A stretch of DNA of 64,000 nucleotides from Allodiplogaster sudhausi (lineage: Eukaryota; Nematoda; Chromadorea; Rhabditida; Diplogasteridae): assembly GCA_945643635.1 (NCBI GenBank), contig CALZFC010000254.1:1765501-1829500 (forward strand), given 5' to 3'. Shown in pieces: positions 17,604 through 30,269 of the stretch. The notes beneath the pieces were generated by a model. That model ran no database searches. It was given only the letters and a program-made list of their open reading frames with translations, and was not told where the DNA came from. Made by a program: the position numbers and the translations under genes. Positions within the stretch are counted from its first letter, which is position 1. Each line of letters begins with the position of its first letter.

Positions 17604-17652
17604 AAATTGACTTCCTCTAAATCCTCCGATAGCACTTTATCGAAGACACGGA
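17604..17652 (-). promoter_or_regulatory. Cassette A leader of the intact gene
   Basis: On the minus strand the bases directly before the ATG (CGATAAAGTGCTATCGGAGG then ATTTAGAGGAAGTCAATTT) match the leader seen before at least ten other A copies. Its position fits a 5' untranslated region. The frame FDKVLSEDLEEVN is also open and shared (FDKVIPVDLDEF at 51260-51310), so an upstream coding role is possible. Confidence 0.45.
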
Positions 17653-17904
17653 ATCGAGAAATGATATACCATGGTGTTGCCACACAAATTTTTTGTGATT
17701 AAAAATGGCGGGAAAGTTTTCAAAATTTTAAAAAAGGGCGGAACGTTCAAATTTTCTTTCCATAGAAAGAACTTTTGAATGCCGTACCACAGTTTCGAAG
17801 TGCTGTGTACCATAAAGCTATTGCAATCATGAAAATGTTTTTTTGCTAAATACATTTCAATTAGCGAGTAATTGTATTAAATTAAAATACTATTCAATTT
17901 CAAG

Positions 17905-17968
17905 TTTTTTCGCTCGATCTCTTTTCCGCACAGATGGAGCAATCTTCATGATCCGAGATATTTTATGT
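17905..17968 (-). pseudogene. Cassette B copy in the spacer
   Basis: The minus strand reads HEDCSICAEKRSSEKT and then a stop. It lies about 300 bp upstream of the intact secreted-protein start, the same relative place as in other units. Confidence 0.4.
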
Positions 17969-18135
17969 ATCACATATCAACTGAGGTGGGGAGAGGGAGA
18001 AAAGAAAGAGAGACGAAGAGAAAAAGAGTTAGAGAGGGAGTGAGGGAAAGAGGGAATACTGTAATCAATTTTGGTGACCAAAATCGAAAATAATTCCTAC
18101 GGCAGGCTTAGGAAGAATCTCAAACTTGGTTTCGA

Positions 18136-18204
18136 ATGAATCCTGGTTGGGATGTTCTTCCACATGAACTTATTGCAAATTCATTCAAAATCTGCCGTGA
18201 ATAA
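18136..18204 (+). pseudogene. Pogo transposase C-terminal remnant
   Basis: ATG opens a 22-codon frame MNPGWDVLPHELIANSFKIC then RE and stop. The WDxLxxELIANSFKIC pattern matches the remnant in the pogo element at 4017-4436 (VWDALINELMANSFKIYG). Downstream, to about 18312, lies the matching 3' pogo flank (GAAAAATAGTACCC), without an intact terminus. The same remnant recurs inverted at 62395-62560. Confidence 0.65.
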
Positions 18205-18579
18205 GATAGCCCCGTGATGATTCCATTGAGGTCGAGCTATAAATCCCCTTTTTTAAAGAATAAAATGTTGTTAGGAAACTTTTAGTCAATCACATTGAAA
18301 AATAGTACCCTACCCTCTAACAGAATTTATTGAAACATTCAAATGGAAAATATATGAAAAAAAAATGTAAAAAATATTATTTTATTAAAAAATATGTTTT
18401 TACTAGAAATAACAACTATTTTGCTCACTTTCGAAAACTGAATAGCAGAGAGAAATGTGAGAAAGTGAGAGATAAAGAGAGAGAGAGAGAGAGAGAGAGA
18501 GAAGGGGGAACGAGAATGGGTGAAATATACAAAACCACAAAAGACAAAGATAAAACGAAACTTTCTCATCGTCATTTCT

Positions 18580-18694
18580 CTTCCAGCGGAGTTTTCCTCC
18601 AAATCACGTGTAGTTGTGCTCCTTCTGCTCGACGTACGCGATCTCGTCAATGGTCCCCGTGGTCGTTCTTTGTGATGACGAGTTCGCCGCCAGT
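18580..18694 (-). pseudogene. Cassette H copy in the spacer
   Basis: On the minus strand TTGTTTCAG precedes ACTGGCGGCGAACTCGTCAT. One frame reads GTIDEIAYVEQKEHNYT then TGA where other copies have TGC or TGT (NYTCIGGKLG). Another frame starts GGELVITKNDHGDH and stops. A nearly identical block lies at 62062-62150. Confidence 0.4.
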
Positions 18695-18794
18695 CTGAAA
18701 CAACAATTATTTGTGCAACCGATTCCTCACATCGACGTTGGCTCAGCCGGCCGGACTGGGTTTATTAGACACGCAAAACAAGATCGACAATTAA

Positions 18795-18980
18795 TATGTA
18801 GTTGTTATAAGAGTCGACTTGATCTCAGGCCGAAGGCAGGAGTCTCTCTGCCGCGGAGAGAACGAGGCGGCCGCTTGGGCGATGCGAGAAGGGCGGGAGA
18901 ACAACTGGTTATTCGCTTATTGGGCCAATGTGCCGGTGGAATGCACGGCGGGTCTCTATCACATGGAATTGTGCGCGTAG
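18795..18980 (+). pseudogene. Headless copy of the secreted-protein candidate
   Basis: Codons 15-75 of the gene at 17376-17603 are present unchanged (YVVVIRVDLISGRRQ through MELCA and TAG), but the breakpoint removes the start and most of the signal peptide. Upstream the sequence is a cassette G copy (TTTATTAGACACGCAAAACA) with stops in this frame. Confidence 0.65.
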
Positions 18981-19333
18981 AAAGTCAAACTCAAGTCAAA
19001 TTTTATTTTTTCAAGTTATTCTATTTTAATAAAAGGCACAGGAAAATTCGGAGTAGTACTTGATGAAATATGCGGATATATTTAATCTATTGACTTCCAC
19101 TAAATCCACCGAGAGTTATTTATCGAAACATTGGAATGGAAAATAATAATTCAAAAAAATTCATTTAAAAATAATTCATTAATTCATAATTTATTTCATT
19201 ATTTCATTCGTATTTTTCAAGAATTCATTCATTCATAATAATTCATTTAAAAAATAAGTTTATTATAGCTAATAACTATTTTGCTCACTTTCGAAAATGG
19301 AGTAACAGAGAGAAATATGAGAGAGTGAGAGAT

Positions 19334-19378
<45 letters not shown>

Positions 19379-20043
19379 GGGAGAGGGAGAACGAGAATGG
19401 GTGAAAGATACAAAACCAAACAATGAGAAGACGAAACCTTCTTATCGTCATTCTACTTTCAACCGAGTTTCCCTCCAATACACGTGTAGTTAGCCGCCAG
19501 TCTGTAACAATAATTATTTGTGCAACCGAAACGGTGCTAAACTCATAAACGAAAAAGCCGAAAACCAGGCCCGGCTCGACCCGCTTTGGGGATCCCTGCT
19601 GGTATTGCTCTTCTCGACTGACCTTCTCATTGCTCATTTCCTCCCTTGAATACGTGATTCTACATGCCCTCCTTTGTCTCGTCGCAGGGAGAAACAGAGC
19701 GAGTAGAGAGAGAACCAGAGGGAGAGAGAGAGAGAGCGAGAGCGAGAGTGGAAGAGCGAGAGGAAAAGAAATCGTAAATTTTAATGTGTAGATGCAACCT
19801 TTTTTTAATGAATAAATAAAACTCTCGCACGCCTGAAAGTAGATAAAATAATATCCTAACCATAAGGTTTTTATTCTAAATGGAATAAGCCGATATATGT
19901 ATTTTGCCAATTGACATTATCTAAATCCATAGGTAAAGAAATTTGGTTTATCCATTCAGTCATTTCGATAAAGTACACCAGGGATTTAGAGGAAGTCAAT
20001 TGATGAATAGGCTGATTTCATCAAGCGATACAGATGGCTTGCG

Positions 20044-20289
20044 ATGTTATATACAGAAATCAAATCGATTAATATCTCACACTCTTTAAACTCTTCAAAA
20101 GGATTACTTGCTTCTTCGACTCGCCGCGACTCTGCCCCTGGCAAGCCATGCAAGCTGCCGACCGCCAAGGGCATCACGGCAAAGGCCGCCGACTCGAGAA
20201 AATGCGTCCATAAGTTAATTGAATTTAATCATTTGTCCAAAACCAAGTTTACTTCAAATTCAATGCGTGAGTCTGAATGCAAAAAATAA
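20044..20289 (+). CDS. Right-arm copy of the cassette W candidate
   Basis: Identical in translation to the frame at 16063-16308 (-): 81 codons with GKPCKLPTAKGITAKAADSR and a SECKK end. Upstream at 19970-20010 is the cassette A leader with its displaced ATG. The same caution applies: exon or broken gene. Confidence 0.35.
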   Translation: MLYTEIKSINISHSLNSSKGLLASSTRRDSAPGKPCKLPTAKGITAKAADSRKCVHKLIEFNHLSKTKFTSNSMRESECKK

Positions 20290-21766
20290 TGCACGCTAAG
20301 GTACGGTTTTAATGTTTTGGTTATTTACCTTCGATCTGCAGTTTTGAAATAGACATTCATGTGCTTTTCACTGTTGGGAAAGATATATAAAATGCGATTG
20401 CTTGGTGATAATTCGATTGTTTAGGTTTCTGGTCGATAGATGCTAATATTATGGATACCTTAAAATGTTCATGAGTAACTTGAGAAAATAGAGATAACTG
20501 GAAGAGTAATAAATAATTTTTTTGCTGCCCTGCGAGACCGGCGCCAGAACCTATCGCTCTCTTCCGCCCCTCTGAGACGCTAATCCTTGGCAAGGCATGC
20601 AAACTGCCGAACACAGCCAAAGGCGTCAGAATTGTATACTTTTTTCTTCAACTGAGTAAAACATTATTATTTTTGTTCTCTCTACTTCTCTCCCTCCTTC
20701 ACCGATGCATAATAGAAGGGCAGGGTGTATCTGATGTGCCTTGGCATCTCTTTTTATAAATTGTTTATCTGGGTTGCTTTAAGGAGGAGCAAGTAATATA
20801 TGACGCCATCAGTTAGAAAGAGGCCGCATAGGGGTGGCCAATAAGTGCATAGGGCACCTTAGAGAGAAAAAGATAACATGGAGATAATCAACATTAATTA
20901 AGGCGAAAGAGCACATGTTGTTTAAGATAGGATGTCCATAAGACTCGAGCAATGCCCTATAATTGCCTGCCCTATAAAAATTTTCGCGAATTTTATAACA
21001 AAAAATTACTACCTGATACAACTCGGCTTCCTCTACAAAATTTAATACTCATATTTTTCATCTACACGTTTAGTAGAGTATTATGCTGAGCACGGGGCAA
21101 GCTGTCGTTCTTCGTAAAAAAAATGAACCCGTGGATTGCTGCTGCCGATGGTCTTTATTCCAATCAAATTCATCCGCAAGTTGCTTCGATAGTGCATTTG
21201 TCCGATTTCTATTCGCAATAATTCATAATAATATGTCTCTCTCTTTCTCTTTCTCTCTCTTTCTCTCTGTCTTTCTCTCTTTCACTATCTTTCTTTTTAT
21301 GTTGCTCTTTCTCGCCAATGTATACTCTCTATGACCTGATCAATATCATCTCCAGAAGCAATGCACAAAAATATAATTAATGATGTATACAATTAAGTTT
21401 CGGCGTGCAATGCGTGTAAGGGTATAGTGACAATAACCGGTAATGGTATTCCCCATAGACTAAATAGGATGGAAACCAAATGAAAACCACTGCTAACCGA
21501 TGGCGCAGACTGAAATCTTCCAACAAATTCAGGAACTTATTTGAATGATTAAGGGGGTAGGTTGGATGGAAAGAAAGAGAAAGATAAAAAGAGAGAGAGA
21601 GAGAGAGAGAAAGAGAGAAGAGAGAGGAGGGAGAAAAGAAAGGGAGAGAAAAAGACAGATATTTAGTCATCATCAAATACATATGTATAAAAAAAGGCTA
21701 ACCTCATTTTTTGGTGATCTGAGTGACCTACAAAAATGGCGCGTTGAGAGAGCAGAGAAAAGAGGG

Positions 21767-21814
<48 letters not shown>

Positions 21815-23249
21815 TAGAGGGAGAGGAGAGAGAGAGAGCAGAGAAAACAGGGAGAGAGCGTGTAGAAAGCTAGCTAGGTGTGAATGAGAGCTAAAGAAAA
21901 TGAGACCTAGACAGCCGGAGAGTTGACAGATACAGAGAATTTCTTGCTTAATGACAACAACGATTTACTTTCTCGTAAAATAAATCTTTTCAATTAAAAT
22001 GTTTCCGAAAAAAGGTGAATTCGAGCTTCTTAATTCTGTATTCGGAATGTTCCCCGATGTTTTTATCTGGAGATTTTTGTTTTTAATCCGCTTCTCTTAA
22101 TTTGCCTCACAATTTGAGAGAGTAAATCGTTGTAGTCGTTAAGCAAGAAATTCACTTTATCTAGCACTTCTCCTGCTTTCTAGGTCTCATTTTCTTCTAG
22201 CGAGAGAGGGAGAGTGTAGGACGAAAGATTTCTACGTCTTCTATTTTCACTCCTCCACAAAAACCTGTGGACAAAAATTTCTTATTCAATTACTTCTACT
22301 TTGTGAAAAAGCGAACATTTTACTCAATGTCATCAGCTTTTCCCATCAGAGCACTGAATTAACCAAATGTCGGCCACAAAAACCACTGGAGAGATAAGAA
22401 CAGAGAAGTGGATAGTGCATGCGAATAGTGGAAATCTAACAATTAGTTGCTTTAAAGATAGATTAAAAGTATTGTTTGTCTCATATGTGAAAGCCGATTA
22501 AGCCACTCAACATGGCAGCGATTTCCAGCGTCCCGTTTCATCAGCAAGACTTCTAGTTGCAAATATGATGGTGGCATTGAAAACAAGAGAATAAAAAGAG
22601 AAAGGAAGAGAGAAAGAGAGGAAGGGAGAGAGAGTAATAGTAGGAGAAGAAAAGCGAGAGAGACAGACAAGTAGAAAGAGAGAGTGCGTGAGAGAAGTAG
22701 ATTGAGGGGCTAAACCGAGCGAGGCTAAAAATGTCTTAGCCCAAGGCAACTGTCAATAAGTTTTCCGAAATAATTCGCAATATTTGAAAATTAGTATGCG
22801 TGCTAAATAATATATTAAAACTTTTACTGAAATATTTATTATATAAAATAGACATAATTAGCTTTCAAAAAACCGGAGAAAAATTAAACCTGTCCATCTC
22901 GCACGAAGAAGATTGTTCAATCTGTGCGGACAAGAGATCGAACGAGAAAACCAGGAATCGCGTATTATTTAATTTTGGCAAAATTATTAAGGAATACGCA
23001 TATATTTAGTTTAAAAAATTAAACCTACTGAGGACAACTTACATTTTCGTTATTGCCATAGTGTGTGGCAAATTTTTTTTACTTTGTTTCATTTTATGAT
23101 TTCGATCAAGAATTCTTTATGGATTTAGAGAATGTCAATAGGCAAAATATAACGGCTAATTCCATTAAGAATAAAACCTAAAGGATGTTATTTTATCTAC
23201 TTTCAAGCGTACGAGAGTTTTTTATTCTTAAAAAAGGTTGCATCAACAC

Positions 23250-23683
23250 CAGAGGTGGAAACTGGCCCAACTTTTTTGGGCCCGGCCGGCCCTTAGGGCC
23301 CAAAATCTCGGCCCGGCCCGGCCCTCAGATTTCGGGCCCTCGAATTTTGGGCCGATTTTTAAAAAAATGTCAGCTTCCAAATTCTAATTCGCAATATTCT
23401 CATAGAAAAATTTTCTTTTAGCTTCGCGTACACAAGGCTTCTCATTTATTTAATTCCGAATCGAAATACGACTCCTGCTGAATTGCAATATTATGGGTGA
23501 ACGATGAGAGTTCGGTCGGTTATATGCAAGTTCGCTAGCACATTTGCAAAAATCGGGCCCAATCGGGCTCAGGGCCGGGCCCAAGGTTGGGCCCGGCCCG
23601 GCCCGGCCCTAGAGGGCCTTGGAAATTTGGGCCGGCCCTCATTTTGGGCCGGGCCGGGCCGGCCCGGGCCTGTTCCACCTCTG
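23250..23683. mobile_element. hAT-like MITE, right-arm copy
   Basis: Same element as 12665-13098, inverted, with ATCAACAC duplicated on both sides. Presence at the identical place in both arms shows that insertion preceded arm duplication. Confidence 0.9.
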
Positions 23684-23774
23684 ATCAACACCTAAAATTT
23701 ACGAATTTTTTCATCTCGCGCTCTATCTCTATTCCTCTCAAGTTCTCTCTCTCTCCTCGCTCTGTTTCTTCCAG

Positions 23775-23923
23775 CGACGAGACGAACTAGGGCATGCAGA
23801 ATCACGTGTGCAAGGGAACAATGAGAAGGTCAGTCGAGAAGAGCAACACCAGCAGGGATTCCCAAATGCGGGTCGAGCCGGGCCTGGTTTTGGACTTTCC
23901 CGATTACGAGTTATGGGCCGTGC
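23775..23923 (+). pseudogene. Cassette E, right-arm copy
   Basis: TGTTTCTTCCAG gives the acceptor, then CGACGAGACGAAC and a stop (DETN). The NEKVSREEQHQQG segment follows in a different frame. Equivalent to 12425-12573. Confidence 0.45.
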
Positions 23924-24177
23924 TGAAATGAAATTAGAATTAGATAAAAATTTAATCACATCTATTGCATATGCTCATGGTCAGTAACTTTTTATGCTAA
24001 TTTTACTTCATACTCTCAATCAGTGGTTAACAACATCGTCCTGCTTTAATGAAATGTGCGCCGTTAAAACCAGCAAGTCATCTCAAGTGTTTGACTGATT
24101 AAAATCCATAATAAAATTGTTACTTACATATATTCACTTTCGTGGCGGTATTTAATTGTTCAATAACTACATATTAA

Positions 24178-24399
24178 TTGCCAATTTGTTTTGCGTGTCT
24201 AATAAACCCTGACCGGCTTCAGAAAAAAGGTGGTGGTGCTCGGTGTCAAGATGCAGGCCGGCCGGTTCTGCCAATTCGGTTGGATCTCGCAGTCAAAGAT
24301 CGTAATTTCTCGCCACGTTTGAAGGAATACATAATTCTTTCTCTTTCTCTCTTTTCGAAGCTTCCTTCATACAGATCGAAATGTTGCATGAACCGTTAA
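24178..24399 (+). pseudogene. Cassette G, right-arm copy
   Basis: Equivalent to 11949-12185. The frame contains GRPVLPIRLDLAVKDRNF, matching the 53-kb copy. It lies 3' of cassettes E and F, as in the left arm. Confidence 0.4.
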
Positions 24400-24839
24400 T
24401 TTTCCTCTGATGATTTCTAGAGCATCGAAACTCCTATAAATAAAACTTTTTTTAATGCTAAAAATCGATTTGTAGTAACATCCTCTGCAGTGCTGAATAC
24501 CACATCAAACAATAGTTGGATTTGCTTGTTATAAAGACCAGAGGCGGCAGCAAACCGCTGGGAAGTTTTTTCTTCGAGGTTGTCAGAAGTTGGAATGCGG
24601 GAAGGAAGGCAAGCTTTCCAAATCCAATGCCGCAGCCAGAACATTATTCATGTTGTTAAGATCACAACTTCAATTATGTGTTTAGTAGCAATATCTTCCT
24701 GTTTTTTTTAAATTTATTTATATTTTATGCAATTAGATTTGATGCTGCGAGTGAAACTCTTCAAGTTCCTTCTCAAATGAATTGTATCACTTATTAAGTA
24801 AGAAATATCAATAATTATAATCTTTTAAGGACGGTTATA

Positions 24840-25475
24840 AGGTTTAGGTTCAGTCCAGACCATTATGGGGTACCTAATGGGACCGATTAGGAACCTTGTT
24901 GGGACCATTTGAGGACACTTCTGTTAATTTTTGGGGACCATTTTGGTAACTTTTGGGACCATTTTCTATGGTTTGGAGATTATTGTTGTAACTTTTAGGG
25001 GCTCTTTTAGTGCCTTTTGATGGCCTCTTTTGTACTTTTTGAATATATTTTTGGAGTCCGTCATAGTCCCAGTAGACCTTTATGAGGCCATTGAAGACCC
25101 CTTTCTAACATTTTAGGGACTCCGTAGGGATTCAATAGGATCCTTTGAGGACTCGAAAGGATTGTTTAGATCATTAAATGGTTCTAAAGACTTACTAGGG
25201 AGTCCTTAAAAAGTTTGAAACGGGTCTCGAAATTGTCTCATAAAGGTCTTCTGGGGCGTCATTGAACGGTTCCAAAATTTATTCTAAAAGTCCCAACAAG
25301 GCCATCGAAAGGCACCAAAAGAGCTCCCAAAAGTTACCACAATATTCTCCAAACGATACCAAAATGGACCCTCAAAAGTCATTAAAACGGTCCCCAAAAG
25401 TTAACAAAAGTGCCCTCAAAAGTGCTCGAAAAGTGTCCTAATGGGTTCTACTAGGCCCCCCATAGAGCTTCCTAA
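24840..25475. mobile_element. Foldback T-tract element, right-arm copy
   Basis: Inverted copy of 10870-11510 with the same phased tracts. Confidence 0.6.
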
Positions 25476-26161
25476 ACTGTCCCCAGAAGGTTGAGGTGCA
25501 GTCGACAACCTCCCACTGCAACCTAATGGCATTGAAATGCCCGTGTGCGCAATTGTCTCTGTGCGGCGCAAATGTCTCTGTGCGCAAGTGTCCTTTGTGC
25601 GCATGAAAAACAAAGTAAAGAAATTTGCAACACACCTCGGCAATAACGAAAATGTACGTTGTCCTCATAAGGTGATGTATTTACTAAATATATTTGTATT
25701 CCATAGTAATTTTGCCAAATTAAAATAATAAGCGATTTCCGGTTTTCTCTTCCGATCTCTTGAGCGCACAGATTGAACTATCTTCTTCTTGAGAGATGGA
25801 GAATTTCTACGCTTACTCGAAATCTTATAATGTTTTTATATAATAAATATTTAAGAAAAAATTTGTAATATATTATTTTGCACGCATGTTAATTTTCGAA
25901 TATTTCGAATTATTTCGGAATACGTATTGATGACAGTCGCCTTGGGCTAGGACATTTTCAACGTCGCTCGATTTAGCTTCTCAATATACTCCTCTCTCTC
26001 ACTTTCTCTTTCTATCTCTCTCTCTCTCTCTCTCCCTTACAATCACTCTCTCTCTCTCCCTTCCTCTCTTTCTCTCTTTCTTTCTCATTCATTCTCTTGT
26101 TAACAATATAACAACAAAACTGAATCGAACAACCTCGCATGGATCCGCTCTGTTAAACTTT

Positions 26162-26196
<35 letters not shown>

Positions 26197-26233
26197 GACA
26201 AAAAAATACAAAAAAGAGAGAGAAGGGAGATGA

Positions 26234-26264
26234 TCAGCGTTTTCTCCTCCCCCCCCCCCCTCCG

Positions 26265-26306
<42 letters not shown>

Positions 26307-26428
26307 ACTCCTTCTCTTTTTCTCTTTATCTTTGGCTCTATCTTTCTTTCTATTTCGCGCCCATGTATAATCTCTATGACCTGATCGATATCATCTGCAG
26401 AAGCCTCTACGAAATTCTTTGTAAACAA
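26234..26428 (-). pseudogene. Cassette L fused to a GA tract, right arm
   Basis: The frame NFVEASADDIDQVIEIIHGR continues EIERKIEPK into Arg-Glu repeats because an 8-bp deletion relative to 9980-9990 removes the stop. It shows a frame difference between otherwise nearly identical arms. Confidence 0.5.
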
Positions 26429-28939
26429 TTATAATTAAAAAAATTTTAACAATTCATTTTGTACCATGATCAATATGTTTAAATGATTCCAGAGAGGAAG
26501 CAAGAATAGCAGCAATACAAGATAATGATAAAAGTAATTATTGAGACACTGAAATCGCCGATTTGATGGCGAAGAAAATTGTCAAGACCGATTAAAAATG
26601 TAGCATGCATTTTTGTTAATAGTTTGATCATTATGTCGGAAGTTGCAGTTTAAGCAACAATTCAACAAAATTCTCAGACATCCACAAATACCATTTTGTA
26701 GGTGGGTGGAAAACTTGTTGAATCGCTCTCGCACACTGTAAAAAAGTAATCTACTGTAAAGATGAATGGAACAGAAATATGTTATAAATACAGTTATGTA
26801 TGTATCAATGAATGCAATAACATAAAGGAGAACACGAAACAATGGTAAAGTTGAAGCATGCAAACATCTGAAAGAGTAACGGAATTAAAGCGTAATCATT
26901 ATAAACTGTAAAGTCGTCCTTAAACTTAAAATCGTTCTAAAGCGTAATTTTCCAGCTTATAAAACAGAAAATGATACTCTCAGGATGGTCCTTCCCGAAG
27001 ATATCGTTGCAATGTTTTAATAAATTTTGCCAGGATTTACCGCTTCCCCATCACTCGGCATCTACATAGACTGTGTGGATTTCTCTCTCGCACGTCCGAG
27101 TAATCCATCGGCGCGCATCTTTTTAAAAAAGAAAAAAATAATAATGACTAACTATGTAAGCATTTTATTTGAAGTCTACAAAAGTAAATAAATTTGAAAT
27201 GCAAATTTTCATATTTCATCTAGATATAGCGTTAATAAATACATCTGGTCAGTTAATAATGGCCAAAAACTTTATTAATACTACTTACTTACGAAATACA
27301 CAATTACAATTCACTTGCTTTGCAATATTTGACTAGAAATGTTTATTAACGCAATAGGTATGAAACAGTGAATTTCAAACTTATATTTCGCAGAATTTTT
27401 CTTATCGGTTTCAGTGTTCTGAAAGCCAGCGGAAGCAGGATTAATCCAAGCAAATGGCATAAGTAATTGTTGTAGCACTGAAAATCGCCGTTACGCAAGT
27501 GAGGAATACTTTTGAGACCGATTAAGAATTTCGCATAAATTTTGTGTTTTCATTGTTCTTATTCATGATATCTGGAGCAGCAGTACTCAGACCATGAGCA
27601 ACAATTCAACGTACTTCTTGGAAAACATGAGAAAATCATCCATTTGTAGGTGATCAGTAAACAAATGTTTAACTACTAAATTTTGTTTCATAACATAATT
27701 AATATTTTAATTGGATCCAAAGAAAACGTCACGTATTAGCAACGACAACAACAAACAAAGAAGCAGTAATTTAACTCCCCTTGAAAACTCCTATAGAAAA
27801 ATAAGCAATTGATGGAAAAAAACCTACCACTTCACACGTTATGATGAAGGAGCACGCGCAGTTGAGTGTATTGGCTGATACAAAAAAAGTGGCGATGTGA
27901 TTTTTTATAGTGGATTATGTGTCAAACGAACAGATGGAAGACTTCAAGAACATTGCTAAAAAAAAGTAGAAATGCTTTTTAATAAAATACCGTGAAGGTT
28001 TGGAAATCATGATTATTCTCGGCTTGAAAGAGAGAGAGAGAGAGAGAGAGAGAGGGAAAGAAATAGAGAGCGATAAAGTAGGGAGAAGCGAAGAGATGGA
28101 GAAAGAGTGAGAAGCAATGAGCTGGGGAGAGAGAAGGCGAAGGGCTAGAGAGGCATAACGCCGAGATCGGAGGAGACGACGAATACCCGATAGAATTCTG
28201 CGTATCCTCCGACCTCGGAGAGAATCTCAACCCTACTTGTAAAGGAAAGCGATTACTGCTTGCTTGCTAAATACGGTGTTAATATAAGTTAATTTCCAAA
28301 TACAGTATTAATAATCTTCACTTGTCTTGTGTAATTTGACTAGCTTTGTTTACCAACGGTATGGTATGTAGATGAAATAAGATACTATGAATTCCAAAAT
28401 TTTATTAATTTTTCTAATAAAAAATGAAAAAAAGTTAATTTGTGTTTACTTTAAGTTTCGAAAAAGATGCGCTCCGGTGGATTGCTTGGTGAATATATAC
28501 CTATTCGGCTTCTCTCAATTTGTTTCACGATTTCTCTTTCTTTCCCTCTCTCGCACCGCTCACTTTATTGCAGATTGATGATTTCTTCGCGAATCGATGC
28601 TTCTTAGAAGGCGATATATTTCATCAATTCACATTCTTTAAATCCACCGGGAGTTGTTTATCGAAGTCTTAAACTGTCAAAAAATTAAGAAATATGCCAC
28701 AAATCCATGACAACCATCCTTCGAAATGTAAAAAAAATTATTTTAATAAATATACTATCGAATCACTTTGCTGAACGTAATAATATGCGATTGTATGTTT
28801 GCTCTGCTCTCACGATATTTATTATTATATATAGTACATATAAATCTCTCTCTCTTTCGCTCTTTATCCCTCTTCCTCATCGAAGATCCCTTCAGCGTAG
28901 TCAGATAAAAGTACAGCATTAACCCGTTGCAATCTTCCT

Positions 28940-30232
28940 CACAGCGCTTTGCTTGGCTTGAATTTGGACAGTCGGTTTCAAAAAAGGCGTTTTTCGCGCC
29001 TAATCCAGAAGGGGGCCCTGAAGGGGCGAACACAATATCATGAAAAAGTGAAAGTACCGCTGCTCAGGAATCCATTTGGGTCCTATTTATTCAAAGTTGA
29101 AATGTTCGTATTGATTGAATGACAGTGGTGACGCATAATGTTTGCAATGTCATGTAATTAGTTTTTCATAGCTGTAGTGGTGTTTGTGTTGTTATTTCTT
29201 TCAGAGGGCGGCTTCTTTACGAGGTACGGCGACTGTTGCCAGGAGCGGAGGTGCTGCTTCACGCCGTCGTCGTCGTGGTATGTTTTTATAAGCAATTTAC
29301 TTGATGTCCATTTGTCATCTATTAGTTTTGTATCTTATTGCCAACTGGGTTTCCAGTTTTGATATATCAATGAGACGTGTATTCTTTGTAAGTTTGTTAG
29401 GTACCACCATATATTCAATGTAATCGAAATGACTTTTTCATTAAAAGAAAGTAATTGTTGAACGAAAGTTGGATTTATAAAAGTACTCATTCCATGTTAA
29501 AGCAAGTCATGAAATAGGTTAATTTTTTTTTAGAACAGGTACAAAAAGCAAATGCGATTACTATTCCATATCTTTATTTCGTGATTCAGGATTCGATTCT
29601 CGGAGGAGTCAAGTGCTCTGTCAGCACTCTTCAAACGCTTCGTCTTCATCGAATCTTCTCATCTCCACTCATCTCGCCTGGAAGCAGGTCAATAATAATA
29701 ATTTTGGCAATTATCTTATGAAATATGGCTGTTATTATTGTTTGTTTTTAACAGGTAATTCAGCACTTTGATTTTAGGAATTGTAGACGGGTCATGCCCG
29801 ATTTTTTCTTAGAGACTTTTTTTTGGGTTAGCTCTTACATCTCTAATTAATTCTGGTTTTCGCAAGCACCAATCGTCTCTTTCTCTCTCGCTCTCTCTTT
29901 CTCTCGCTTTTTAACGTAAATATGTGAAGCACTGTTAGCAAAACATTTATTATTTATTTTACCTTGCCTTTGCATTCAAAAACTGGTGACGAGTCATGCG
30001 CGATTTTTTTGTTTTAGACTTCTGTTTCAGGGCTATACAATGCTATACCTGATACCAACATCAATTAAAAAAATGGAATGAAAAAAACAATTGGTTTTAA
30101 TATTTAGATTGATACAGCACGGCCCCCTTGATTTGTTTTAGTTACCATTTCTAGAGTGGCCATCTGCGGATGGCGGACGCCAAGGAAAGCGCTTGCTTCT
30201 CCTCTTACTCATGGCTATCAGGTATGTTGAGA

Positions 30233-30269
<37 letters not shown>

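Larger units (their letters stand above)
17562..18794. other. Unique spacer at the centre of the palindrome
   Basis: 1,233 bp not shared between the arms. It contains the start of the secreted-protein candidate with its leader (17600-17650), a cassette B copy, a pogo transposase remnant and a minus-strand cassette H. Because it is long and asymmetric, a simple hairpin read artefact is less likely than a real inverted duplication. Confidence 0.85.

Noticed and set aside
17562..18794. Palindrome as a simple hairpin-adapter read artefact
   Set aside because: Such artefacts have almost no spacer. Here 1.2 kb of unique DNA and small arm differences lie between, although a scaffold-level error remains possible.
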